From Gracilariopsis chorda (lineage: Eukaryota; Rhodophyta; Florideophyceae; Gracilariales; Gracilariaceae): a stretch of DNA of 20,965 nt. Below are positions 1 to 8,984 of the stretch, piece after piece. Where the stretch lies: contig NBIV01000848.1 in the NCBI GenBank assembly GCA_003194525.1, forward strand, positions 1 to 20,965, in the 5' to 3' direction. The translations under genes were made by a program, and so were the position numbers. A model generated the notes under the pieces. That model saw nothing but the letters and a program-made list of their open reading frames with translations, had not been told where the DNA came from and searched no databases. Positions within the stretch are counted from its first letter, which is position 1. Each line of letters begins with the position of its first letter.

Positions 1-3000
1 AGTATTGAACACTAATCACATTGTCTCTTATGAGATCTCGGATAAAGTGAACCTTTACATCAATGTGCTTAGCACGACTAGAAGGACACCTTTCACCACC
101 AGCCCACTCCAATGCGCACTGGTTGTCAGAGTGTAGAGGAACCAAAGGTTTCATGTCGAAGCCGCATTCCCGTAGCACACGAGCAACCCATACCACTTCC
201 TGTGCAGCCAAAGTCAGAGCATAGTACTCCGCCTCGCCAGTGGATAGCGCAACTGACGCTTGTTTTCTACCACCATACCAGCAGGTTGCTGACCCAAGTT
301 TAACGATATACCCGGACATCGACTTCCGACTCGTAGTATCTCCAGCGTAGTCAGAGTCCACAAAACATGCAGATCTAGCGATCCAGGCCTGTAGCATAGC
401 CCATGCTGTCGCGTTCCACACAGGTACCTGAGCACACGCTTCACTGCTTTGTGACACCAAGCGGTAGGAGCACTCTGAAAACGAGCCAGGATGAGAACTG
501 GTGCAAGTATATCCAACCTAGTACGTAGTGCCAAGTACAGCAGAGACCCGATCATCTGCTGGTACAACTGCACATCCATTGGTGATTTGTCCTCCTCCAT
601 TGCTAGAGATGTGAAGAAGCACTCCACCATAGGGCTAGGTACTGGCTTAGCGTTCTGGAGACCAAATCGTCGAAGTATACTTTCAATATACAGCGACTGT
701 CCCAGCTTGACACCAAGGAGTTGTCCGGCTGTACCTATCTTCCATGACAGCTCCACGCCAAGGTACAGAGTGATTCGGTTCTCAATGCGGAGGTCATAGA
801 GTGTTTTGAGCTCCTCCAACACCGTAGTCCGTTGCTCCAGCGTTGGCGTGAACACCAGAATGTCGTCCACATATACGAGTATGTAGGCATACATGCCATC
901 TCCAACCTTTCGCTTGAATACGCACGGTGCGCTGGGTAGTTCCTCAAAACCCAACCTCTTCATGTCTGCTTTGAACTTGGTGTGCCATCCTAGATGAGCC
1001 TGTTTCAAACCGTACATAGCCTTGAGTAACTTATAGCACTTTGTGGTCAGACCAGGAACACCACGCGGCGACATCACCCACACGTCTTCTTTAAGCTCAC
1101 CGTTGAGAAATGCAGTCTTAACATCTACTTGAGCCACATACATCTGAAGACAAAGTGCGACGTACAGGAACATGCGGACCAGGCTAAATGGCACTACTGG
1201 CGCATATGTCTCCATGTAGTTCTGCCCGTATGTCTGGTGATTGCCACCAGCCACAACCCTAGCCTTGAATCTCTCAACTGATCCTTTGGCATCGCGCTTT
1301 ACGTTTAGAATGACATGAGTAGGAAAGAGCTGAGAGGCAGGTGATTCATCCTCCTCCAAGTGTTCTTCTCCTCCAGAGATGTCAGTTCTTCATCAATGGC
1401 ACTCTTCCAAAGGCTCTGCTCAAGTGGTGTGGCAGACAGTGCTTCGCCCAGAGTAGGTTCATCACTGGTAGTAATATCCATTTGTGACGTTGCACTACCG
1501 GCCATGTACCACCACTTAGCTGGTGCACGTCGTGTACGGCGAGGATAGCGTGGTTCTGGTTCAGATTCCGGTAAGACATCAGTGTCCGAAGTATGTTGAC
1601 TAGCACTTGGGGCATGCTCACCAATTGTCTGGGTCGAAATCGTCACCAGAAGTATGCTCGCTATCATCTGGATGATCGGTACCGCTTTCAATGCTCTGTG
1701 CCGTTGGTAAGGAGTGGATTCAATATGTTCCGTATACTCTCAATGTCGAATGGGGTGTCCACAGAAACCATACTACCACTCTCAGTATCGATTTCAGAGT
1801 GATCTGTGCATTCATAAGTATCATCTGATGCACCCTTCATCACTCATAACATGTTCCAGGAATGGTGCCCCAGGGAACTTGGACTCGTCAAATGTCACAT
1901 GCGAGACTTTACAATGCGTTGGAATCTCATCACTATCATTGACTAAAACATCATAACACACCATGCTCAAGAGTCTGCAAGTACACTCCCTCAAGTGCAC
2001 GAGACTCGAACCTTGGTATCCGGTTTTCATCTTAAGCACGAACGCAGCACACCAAACACTTTGACATGCTTCAGGGATGGTTTTGAACCAGTCATCAAAA
2101 GGTAAGGGTGCTTCCAGTTGCTGAGTGATAAAGCCCTATTGCGAACATGTATGACGTGCTTTAATGCGTATGGCCACAAGCACTCTGGAGACTTGCCTGT
2201 ATGAGCAAAGCTCGAGCAGCTTCCTCCATAGTGCGATTGATGCGCTCGGCTATTGCATTGTGTTCGGAGTATACGGAGGAGAGAAAGAAGTGTCTGAAGA
2301 TTGTTGGCAGGGTTCAGCTGCAACGCAATATACTCCTGGGCATTATCAGAGTGCACTTTCGCAATGGCCACTCCTCCAAGCTGCTGGAACTTGTGCTCAA
2401 CTGCATCGAATACAACAGCAATTTCACTTTTAATGGGTCATGAAGCCTAAGAGTGCATACTTGAATGCTCGTCAAGGAAGGTAGGGCATATTGAAACCTT
2501 TGTGGGAATGAAGGTACAAGGGGTCCTAGTATATCGGAGTGTACCACCTCACCTACGGCTGATGCTCGGTCGTATTTGCCAGGGAACGGAAGTTTATGTG
2601 CCACTTACCAAGCATACACGGGCGGCATATCTCCTCCATTCCCGACATCTTCAGCACCCTTCAGCATGTTTGTAAACTGACTGGAGTCGCGCGCCATTGA
2701 TGTGGGCAAGTCGCCGATGCCATAGATTAGCAATACTGGACTCCGATGTCTTCATGCATGAATCTCCACTAGTTGGTGACGAGGATGGGGTTGGGTTGGT
2801 ACCTTGCAATATCGGATCGGGTAAGGTGTAAACCCCGAGCGTCGATCGCGAATGGCCACTGCCGACTACAAACCCATTGTCCAAGGTGAGACGAACTTCA
2901 CTTGAGCGAAAGAAAGATTCATGCCCCTTGTCCGCCAAGCATCCTATGGAACACCAAATTGTATTCCAGTTCTGGAACGAACAGGACATCAGTCATCGTA

Positions 3001-4219
3001 GGTTTTGCGTACTCAAATGGCAATACTATGTCACCCCGCTGCGTTGCACATACTTCAGTATTGTCGGCAAGCATGATGGTTCGAGTTTCTACGTTGTGCA
3101 AAGACTCGGGAATAAACGCAGACACCGAATGGAAAAAGTGTGATGTAGCACCACTATCGGCATAGGTGTCCATATCACAACTGTCGGGAGGTACGATGGA
3201 AGACTTTTCCAGTGCCATACCACATACCTCAATCTTTGATGAACTACCAGGTTTATTGCAAGACTTGGACGCCCCAGATTTGCTCTTCGATTTGATGTTA
3301 AGCTTGTCCAGGATGCTTTTGGGTAAGTGATTATCTGGGTTATCGGGATTCACATGGCATCTGTCCTTTGTGTGACCATCACGATCACAGAATTCACAGT
3401 GATAAGTCCGGTTACTGGACACCACGTATGCTCTACCAGTTGTACTTGGCCGATCATCAGAGTCACTTCCATCCCTGATGTGAGTGTGACTGGAGTTTTG
3501 GGACACACGTGAACCACCAGAACCTTTGCTTCTGTTCTTCTTTCGACTTCGCGTACGTCCAGAGAAGAACTGACCAGACGAGCATTGTACTCATCGATCA
3601 AAGTGGTTGCCACATAGTCCCAAGTCAGTTCCGATATGTCCTTGGTACGGAGTGCAGCAGCCGTGGACTCCAACGAACTGTTCGGATCAATGGAAGCAAG
3701 TAGCATAGGTGCCTTGTGAGACTCCGGTATAGCAGCATCCTTGCCCATACGGTCTATGAGCGCGAACACCGTGTATTGATCCACATAGCTGGACATGTTC
3801 TCACCGCTGTACGACATTCGGAACAATCGTGTCTGCACTGCAATTCTAGATACAGTCCTATTGGAGGCATAACGTCCATCCAAGAGTTGCAACATACGTG
3901 CAGGATCATCATCCACGTCCATGACTACGCGTAATGGAGCATCACCAAGAGCACAGATGATGATACCACAAGCCTTTTCTCGTTTCGCAATGATACGGGG
4001 AGTTGCTATTTCAGTGCCACTACCTGCGGTAGTTGTGTCTTGAGTTGAAATATCTGTGGTAGATTGAACCCCAGGGATTCGCGACATTCCAGACACATTA
4101 ATACGGCATGCAGCACGGAGACGGTGACGCCACAGCATATAATCATCACCACGCTTACCATGGAAACGAGGAATTTTCATTCCAGATGTGGATTCCGTTT
4201 CAACTTCGGAGTCGGACAT
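1..4219 (-). pseudogene. gag-pol polyprotein of copy A-minus, frameshifted
   Basis: The gag start is placed at 4219 because the ATG and its flank (GGAACC-ATG) match the start of A' at 12301; 14 further codons are open in frame upstream. Gag is readable to about 3560, where a frameshift falls. A CX2CX4HX4C zinc knuckle lies at about 3357-3398 and the protease DSG at about 3150-3158. A further shift near 2960 precedes the integrase zinc finger (WHRRLAH), and the integrase core is broken several times between about 2640 and 2030. The tether (RYPRRTRRAP) leads to a long open RT stretch, 1359 to about 375, with KARVVAGG, DVKTAFLNG and YVDD at 862-873. Another shift near 370 leads to RNase H, with VDSDYAGD at about 345-363, TGEAEYY near 220-240 and HSDNQ near 118-136. 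The protein cannot be made as one chain. Some lesions may be sequencing errors, but substitutions and codon losses are also present, so real decay is likely. Confidence 0.85.
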
Positions 4220-4539
4220 GGTTCCTACGGGACTAGAACCAAAGAAAAGCAACAAAAGCAACTATGTAGATGCCAAATGTAGTGATATCCACGCAATGTT
4301 TGAAGCCGAAAGAGGGATTTCAAGGCTTCTGTTACACAAAGAACCAGAAAAACTGGAGCGGAGAAGAATCTCAAACACTCAACAGCGAAAACTTCAGCGG
4401 AGACCGTGTAACCAAGTCTACTACGCTTGTCGAGACGCGTCTCGTACGCGATCACAGGCAGAGTTCGGGTACTCAACGCCCGGAGTATACTCACAGGACG
4501 TACTGATACGAGCCTGGACAGAAATAAAACTTCTTAAGA

Positions 4540-4569
4540 CGGGCGCACTGGCAGGAGATACTATCCCCG
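4540..4569 (-). promoter_or_regulatory. Conserved 30-bp leader block, A-minus version
   Basis: The minus-strand block starts CGGGGATAG and ends CAGTGCGCCCG. It differs from the version at 6927-6956 at five positions. It directly follows GGGTAG, as in family B. Function is unknown. Its position just downstream of a possible splice acceptor and upstream of gag would suit an RNA packaging or translation element, but that is inference. Confidence 0.5.
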
Positions 4570-4576
4570 CTACCCT

Positions 4577-4593
4577 AGAGGTCCGAATCCTCT
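4577..4593 (-). other. Small stem-loop beside the conserved leader block
   Basis: On the minus strand AGAGG pairs with CCTCT around a 7-nt loop (5-bp stem). The corresponding place in family B (6904-6919) has AGGG and CCCT around 8 nt. The middle pair changes from A-T to G-C, so pairing is kept while sequence changes. One covarying pair is weak support for an RNA structure. Confidence 0.3.
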
Positions 4594-4640
4594 GGTCCCT
4601 GGTAACTCTCTCCAGGTGAGATGCGGTTTCTGCAACCAAT

Positions 4641-5095
4641 CCTGCTCTGCGCACTTCAGAGCGAGGGGCTTTACAATCCGTACGAGACGTCCAAGGGAGG
4701 CTAGTAGCTGACGCGATAAGCTTTCACCAGTTAACCCCTTCTAGTCGCTTGCCGGAAAATAGCGCGGTCTTCCTTGTGCGCTGAAGCAAAGAAGCAGGGA
4801 TCGGAACAGGCGCAGGTCGGCTTACCAGAGAAGGTGTCTCTGAACGCTTTGCCTACTTTCACCACTGCCACTCGACTTGCACGCTTTACTTCCGAAAACA
4901 AAGGGAAATAATCTACTGCAAGCACCCGGGCACAAAACAAGAACAACATCACAAAGATTGCAATAAACAGAACAACAACAACACCAAGCAACCCTCCGCA
5001 CCGCCAGTAAACTTGGCAAAATTTGGTTTCGGTAGCGGAAACCCAAAAGTTCCGGTTAAATGCAAAAAAAATCGTGTCAAGTGCTCACCGGCTTG
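4641..5095. other. Unassigned spacer between A-minus and LTR1
   Basis: No gene is recognised in these 455 bp. The plus strand is A/C-rich with AAC repeats around 4951-4984, so the minus strand is GTT-rich like the B leader just upstream of gag. A minus-strand reading frame from 4991 to 4731 begins with a strongly hydrophobic stretch (VVVVLFIAIFVMLFLF). The composition of the repeat alone would produce that, so I do not call it a gene. A good splice-donor match (CTCTG/GTAAG, minus strand) lies at 4821-4830. The stretch could be the rest of the A-minus leader, part of its LTR, or host DNA. Confidence 0.4.
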
Positions 5096-5525
5096 TGTTG
5101 GCAGTAGTACCTGTGCTGTCACTGAAAACCAAATGTTCCGGGGAGCATGGGCTGTTTTAGAGGGTACCTCTGCAAAAGCGCATATGCGCGTGTGCGCGAA
5201 CCCAACGTGAAACTGGCTTCTGATTGGCTACTGCAAATGTACATATGCAACGTGGTGCGTACAAGTGGTATGGCATAACTGGATCGGTTGGACACACCCA
5301 CGTGTCCAGCTACTACAGTGGTCACAGTGTACGTTGTGTGCAGGGGATACTGGTGAAGTGGTTGACACCTGGTACAAGTGGTACAGCAGTGGTTGGTACA
5401 ATGGTAAGGTGCGCATGCACTGTCAACAGGTTTACACATGCACGGGTATATGATGACGTGGGTGTTGTGTGCATTGCCTTGATGCAGCATTGATGACATG
5501 GCACTAACACCACAGGTTACGTGCC

Positions 5526-5561
5526 GACTTACCGTGACGTGTTGACTTACCGTGATGTGTT
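5526..5561 (+). repeat. 18-bp tandem repeat in LTR1 with CRE-like core
   Basis: GACTTACCGTGACGTGTT is followed at once by the same 18 bases with one C-to-T change (GACTTACCGTGATGTGTT). The pair is kept in LTR2 (11566-11601) and LTR3 (15642-15677). TGACGT resembles a CRE/bZIP half site, so an enhancer role in U3 is possible but not shown. Confidence 0.5.
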
Positions 5562-5783
5562 GGCATGTGCTGGCGTGTGTTGGAGTCGTGAATTGTGCCT
5601 TGTCATGGTCATGTGTATGCACGTAACTATTACGGAACGTTGGTGCGTTGGTGTGCGTTGTGTAATGAGGTGTGCTGAGCTGGACTATGTCATGTTAGAT
5701 GATGATGGTAGTATGAGTGTCCCTGCTTAGTGGTTTAGGTTTTACTTGTAGTTGGTGTTCCGCGCAATTCGAGTTTAGAGTGG

Positions 5784-5790
5784 TACATAA
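5784..5790 (+). promoter_or_regulatory. TATA-like box of LTR1 (variant TACATAA)
   Basis: TACATAAG stands where LTR3 has TATATAAG (15887-15894); LTR2 has the same variant at 11829-11835. The position, about 88 bp before the LTR end, suits a core promoter with transcription starting about 25-30 bp downstream. Confidence 0.45.
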
Positions 5791-5877
5791 GATGTGCCTG
5801 AAGGACCTCCAAGTAAATCCAAGCTAGAGCTGGCGAACTTCCCTTCCATCCCCTCAACTTCCTTTCAACTTTCAACA

Positions 5878-5892
5878 GGTTATGGGCCCAGC
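5878..5892 (+). other. Primer-binding site of B1, half-tRNA type (initiator Met)
   Basis: GGTTATGGGCCCAGC follows the LTR with no spacer. Its reverse complement, GCTGGGCCCATAACC, is the anticodon stem-loop of initiator tRNA-Met as I recall it from animals, not the tRNA 3' end. This is the arrangement known for Drosophila copia and yeast Ty5, where a cleaved tRNA half primes minus-strand synthesis. The first bases also form a possible splice donor, CAG/GTTATG. Confidence 0.85.
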
Positions 5893-6882
5893 CCGCTGAC
5901 CGCTGCGCTATCCCTTCCGTATCGTCGTCTGTCGCCGCTCTCCCTCACCGCCGTTCATCCGTTCGCTGTTTGTTGCCTCTTTCGTCGTTGCGTCGGGTGT
6001 CTTGATCCCATTGTGGTCGGTGTTGGTCATTCTCCTTGGGTTTGCGTTCCTCCCTGAGGGCGTTGTGGTGGTAGTGGTTCGACGTTTACTTCCTATCGTT
6101 GTTTGAGTTGGGCCTCCGTTGTTGCCCGTGTTGTCGATCGCTATCTACTTTGTGTGTGACACTCCCTCTATCTTGTGTTTTAGGATCCCCGAGTCGTTTG
6201 TCGGGTCGTATCCGTGAGGTCGAGTCGGTCTAGTTTCGAAGTCTGGGCTCCGTGATCGTGTGCTCAGCAGTTGTTGTTTTTCGTGTTGTTAATCATCTGG
6301 TGTCCAGTGCGACGAGCGGTTGATCCGGGTTACTTTGGGTGATTCCAGGTATCCGGGACGTGAGCCTGGCGGCTTGAACCAAAGCGGGTGTACTGTCGAG
6401 CGGCTTCCCACCGGTCCATTTGGACAGATAACGGTGACGGCGTGTAAGACCTGGTAAGTTCAGCGGGTGCATCTGTGGACGGGGTGCCGTGGCGTACTGC
6501 GCTGGTGCGGGTGATTGAATTATTTGTTTTGATCCTGACTGCGTGTTCGGGATTCTTGGGCTGTTGCGAAGGTATTCCATAACGAGCTTTTGATCCGTGC
6601 ATCTGACCTTGGGCGTTTGTGCGGGGAGGCGACGTGGCGTAGGCTGACCTCCTTCTTAGGATCAGGCCGCGTGTGACCTTAAGTGGTTGCGCGTTAGCAG
6701 CGTACTTTGGTTGCCATAGTAGCTTCAGTTGCGAGGTCGCGCAAGTTCTTGCAAGAGCCAGAGAGGGTTATACTTGGTGAAGGCATATCTTGGGTCATTA
6801 ACCATCCTCTGGAAGCCTCGTAGAGAGCGACGCATCTTCTCCTTAGACGTAGGAGAGGGAAGACAGAAGAAGACGTCTTGTA

Positions 6883-6899
6883 CCCGGAGCATCTCCGGG
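6883..6899 (+). other. Perfect 7-bp hairpin in the B1 leader
   Basis: CCCGGAG and CTCCGGG are separated by CAT. The hairpin is G/C-rich and stable-looking, 27 bp upstream of the putative splice acceptor at 6926. The same hairpin is present in the B2 leader near 16998-17014. It could shape RNA folding near the acceptor. Confidence 0.45.
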
Positions 6900-6926
6900 G
6901 GCCAGGGGTCCGACACCCTAGGGTAG

Positions 6927-6956
6927 CGGAGGTAGTTTCTCCCGTCAGTGCGCCCG
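6927..6956 (+). promoter_or_regulatory. Conserved 30-bp leader block, B1 version
   Basis: The block starts CGGAGGTAG and ends CAGTGCGCCCG. It is identical at 11924-11953 (before the A' gag) and 17041-17070 (B2), and 25/30 identical at 4540-4569 on the minus strand (A-minus). It immediately follows GGGTAG, the candidate splice acceptor. Function is unknown. Confidence 0.6.
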
Positions 6957-6964
6957 AATTTGAA

Positions 6965-7016
6965 GTTTTGTTGTTGTTGTTGTCGTTGTTTTTGTTGTTA
7001 TTGTTGTCGTTGTTGC
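6965..7016 (+). repeat. GTT-rich microsatellite in the B1 leader
   Basis: This is an imperfect GTT/TTG run with GTC and ATT interruptions, 70-120 bp before the gag ATG. The B2 leader has the same tract at about 17079-17130. It makes antisense poly-Asn frames that should not be read as genes. Confidence 0.85.
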
Positions 7017-8195
7017 CATTTTTGTACTTCTTAAGTGCCGTAGGTCTTTCATCGCACCTGTGCTGTTTGTTGACATCTACCAAGCATGGATTCATTCGGT
7101 GGCATCAAGATTGAAAAGTTGGGCGAGGATAACTTCCATGTATGGAAGCAAAAGGTTGAGTTGCTGCTTGCACTCAAGGACCTCGATGACCATCTTGAAT
7201 CAACCAGGCCTACGGACGATGACGAGTTGTCAGCATGGAAGAAGAAAGACTCCAAGGCCAGGGCTGTTATTGGTCTCAGCATCAGTGATGAGCATTTGGA
7301 CCATGTGAGGGATACCGAGAATGCTGCGGAAATGTGGAAAGCCATTTGCGATGTGTTCCAGCGTAAAACGCTGCTCAACCGAATCAATGCAAGACGTGCC
7401 TTCTACACAGCCAAGATGCGAGATGATGAGAAAATGTTACACTTCATCAATCGTGTTCGTCATCTTGCATCGGATCTGAAGAGCATGGACGTAGTGGTTG
7501 AGGAGGAAGACATCGCTATGGCAATCCTATGTGGGCTACCAGACGCTTCGAACACCTCATTGTCGCTATTGACACCACGATTGGTGATCGTAAACTCGAT
7601 TTAGAGTTTGTGAAGAGTCGTTTGCTGCAAGAGGAACAGCGAATGAACGATCGTGCCAAGGAGGAGTCCGGAAGTGACACGGCTTTGGTCGGTGCGCAGT
7701 CACGAAAGAAGTCCATGGTGTGCTACTACTGTGGTAAGAAGGGGCATATCCAGAGAAAACTGTTTCAAGAGACAACGTGACGAAGCTAGCAAAGAGCAGA
7801 GTGCTGCCGCAAACCCAGCTGTGCAGACCAATCTCGGCAACGAGAAACGAGGATGTGACAGTGACTCTGACTTGTTTGTCTCATTGCGACAGGTTCTGTG
7901 GAAGAAAGTATCAGTGACTGGATCATTGGACTCTGTGCCACCGCCATATGACGTATGACGAGTCCATGTTTGACAGTTATAGCAAAAGAGAGTCTGCCGG
8001 TGTGAGTATCGGCAATGACTCGAAGCTGGAGTCTCTTGGTCATGGCAGTGTCCACCTCGATCTCGCTGTTGAAGGGCGTAAGAGCAAGTGCCGGTTGGGT
8101 GAAGTAGTGCACGTACCGAAGCTAAGGTATCATCTGCTGTCAGTATCTGCGATGTGTGACCTGGGTGCGCGAGTGGTGTTTGACAAAACCAAAGT

Positions 8196-8984
8196 ATGTG
8201 TATACAAAGGCAACACCATGATCGCCAGGGCCGTCGCATCAAAGGACTGTACTACCTATGTACCGCGATTGAAGTACCAGAAGACATGGACAACGCACTT
8301 GTGACTGACCTGTCACTATGGCATGCTCGAATGGCTCATGTGAATGTGGATGGTATCAAACATATGGCTCGTAACGGTGTTGTGTCAGGGCTGAATGTGG
8401 ACTTGAATCAATCGATGGATGTGTGTGACTCTTGTGTAGTGGGAAAATCTACACGTGCTCCAACTCCCAAGCAAGGGGGGGAACGGGCTTTGCACCCATT
8501 GGACCTAGTGCATTCGGACATTTGTGGTCCAATCCAAGTAGGTTCCTTGGGAGGTTCACGCTACTTCGTCACATTCATCGATGATCACTCCCGTTTTTGC
8601 TTCTTGTACATGCTCAAGACCAAGGATGAGGTGTTCCACGTGTTCGTGAAGTGGCTCAAGATGGTTCAAAATCAGAGTGACCGACATGTGAAAACCATCA
8701 CCGCACGTGAGTCTGTGCTACATGCGTTACGCACAGACAATGCTGGTGAATATGTGTCAAAGAAGTTTTCACAAGAGCTTGAACGTCACGGTATTGAACA
8801 TCAGCGAACGGTGCCTTACAATCCACATCAGAATGGTCTGGCCGAACGGTTCAACCGAACACTCATGGACTTGGTGAGATCGATGCTGCATCACAAGAAA
8901 CTGCCAAAGAGCTTCTGGGCTGAAGCATTGAACGTTGCAGTGTTATGTGCGCAATCGAGTCACCTGCAAGGCCCTTCCGAGTGA
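8196..8984 (+). CDS. Integrase segment of B1 gag-pol (open frame within the broken polyprotein)
   Basis: This open segment holds most of the integrase. The zinc finger is H43-X4-H48-X28-C77-X2-C80. The catalytic triad is D108 (HSDICGP, codon at 8517), D181 (RTDNAGEY, 8736) and E217 (GLAERFNR, 8844), with exactly 35 residues between the last two, the classical DD35E spacing. Integrase joins the cDNA ends to host DNA. The first residues are out of the true frame: the real reading enters from the preceding frame near 8224. The last residues, after about 8942, are also out of frame because of one extra base. It is not an independent gene but part of the 7086-11109 polyprotein. Confidence 0.8.
   Translation: MCIQRQHHDRQGRRIKGLYYLCTAIEVPEDMDNALVTDLSLWHARMAHVNVDGIKHMARNGVVSGLNVDLNQSMDVCDSCVVGKSTRAPTPKQGGERALHPLDLVHSDICGPIQVGSLGGSRYFVTFIDDHSRFCFLYMLKTKDEVFHVFVKWLKMVQNQSDRHVKTITARESVLHALRTDNAGEYVSKKFSQELERHGIEHQRTVPYNPHQNGLAERFNRTLMDLVRSMLHHKKLPKSFWAEALNVAVLCAQSSHLQGPSE

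Larger units (their letters stand above)
1..4640 (-). mobile_element. Family A Ty1/copia retrotransposon, degenerate, partial (copy A-minus)
   Basis: On the minus strand this stretch carries a leader, gag, protease, integrase, RT and RNase H in copia order. The element runs off the left edge inside RNase H, so its 3' LTR is outside the window. Its 5' end is not defined. The leader can be matched to copy A' at 11923-12300 from about 4570 downward, and to the family B leader around 4540-4595. I found no B-type LTR and no initiator-tRNA primer site up to 5095. The protein is clearly of the same family as A' (for example PRFHGKRG, FCDRDGH and ADSGATSHFF are shared), but this copy is much more damaged. 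The upper boundary given is approximate. Confidence 0.85.
4220..4640 (-). other. 5' leader of copy A-minus
   Basis: This is non-coding sequence upstream of the A-minus gag ATG. Read on the minus strand it aligns with the A' leader (11923-12300) through several blocks, including GAGTATACTCC, GACGCGTCT and GACTTGGTTACACGGTCTCCGC. The conserved 30-bp block at 4540-4569 matches the B leader at 25 of 30 positions. Unlike A', this copy keeps family leader sequence on the 5' side of the block, including a small stem-loop at 4577-4593 and a TAG that would serve as a splice acceptor. Confidence 0.6.
5096..5877 (+). repeat. LTR1, 5' LTR of B1
   Basis: The 782-bp long terminal repeat has 5-bp inverted ends, TGTTG and CAACA. 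It recurs at 11129-11922 and 15220-15980. It contains a perfect 12-bp palindrome (GCGCATATGCGC, 5178-5189), a GGACAC/GTGTCC hairpin near 5289-5306 and an 18-bp tandem repeat at 5526-5561. A TATA-like TACATAA lies at 5784-5790, only about 90 bp from the LTR end, so R plus U5 must be short. LTR1 shows more single-base losses than the other copies, for example near 5592 and 5760. Reading frames inside it are not considered genes. Confidence 0.95.
5878..7085 (+). other. 5' leader of B1 with candidate introns
   Basis: These are 1.2 kb between LTR1 and the gag ATG with no convincing plus-strand gene. Splice-like signals seen are a donor CAG/GTTATG at 5876-5884, a good pyrimidine-rich acceptor CTATCTTGTGTTTTAG ending at 6183, a consensus donor CTG/GTAAGT with intron start at 6454, and an acceptor GGGTAG/CGGAGG with exon start at 6927. 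Removal of 5879-6926 would give exactly the junction seen at 11921-11930. A perfect hairpin (CCCGGAG/CTCCGGG, 6883-6899) and a GTT-rich tract (6965-7016) lie near the 3' end. B1 lacks single bases present in B2 at many homopolymers here. Confidence 0.6.

Noticed and set aside
4571..4593. Plus-strand GGTCCGAATCC, similar to a tRNA T-arm or pol III B box
   Set aside because: No acceptor stem, D arm or anticodon arm can be folded around it, no A box stands at the right distance, and the matching place in family B does not keep the motif.
4188..4619. Plus-strand frame across the A-minus gag start and leader
   Set aside because: It is antisense to gag and leader of A-minus. It has no recognisable domain and no homologous open frame in A'.
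5526..5561. Tandem 18-bp units considered as a CRISPR-like or satellite array
   Set aside because: Only two adjacent copies occur, with no spacers; they are better explained as LTR enhancer-like repeats.
5119..5622. Long minus-strand frame inside LTR1, recurring in LTR2 (11152-11553) and LTR3 (15243-15629)
   Set aside because: Its recurrence follows from LTR identity. Composition is His/Cys/Thr-rich from CA-repeat-like DNA, its N-terminal part changes with small indels, and no domain is visible.
6694..7095. Minus-strand frame with poly-Asn run in the B1 leader
   Set aside because: It is the antisense of the GTT microsatellite, with no domain and no conservation beyond copy identity.
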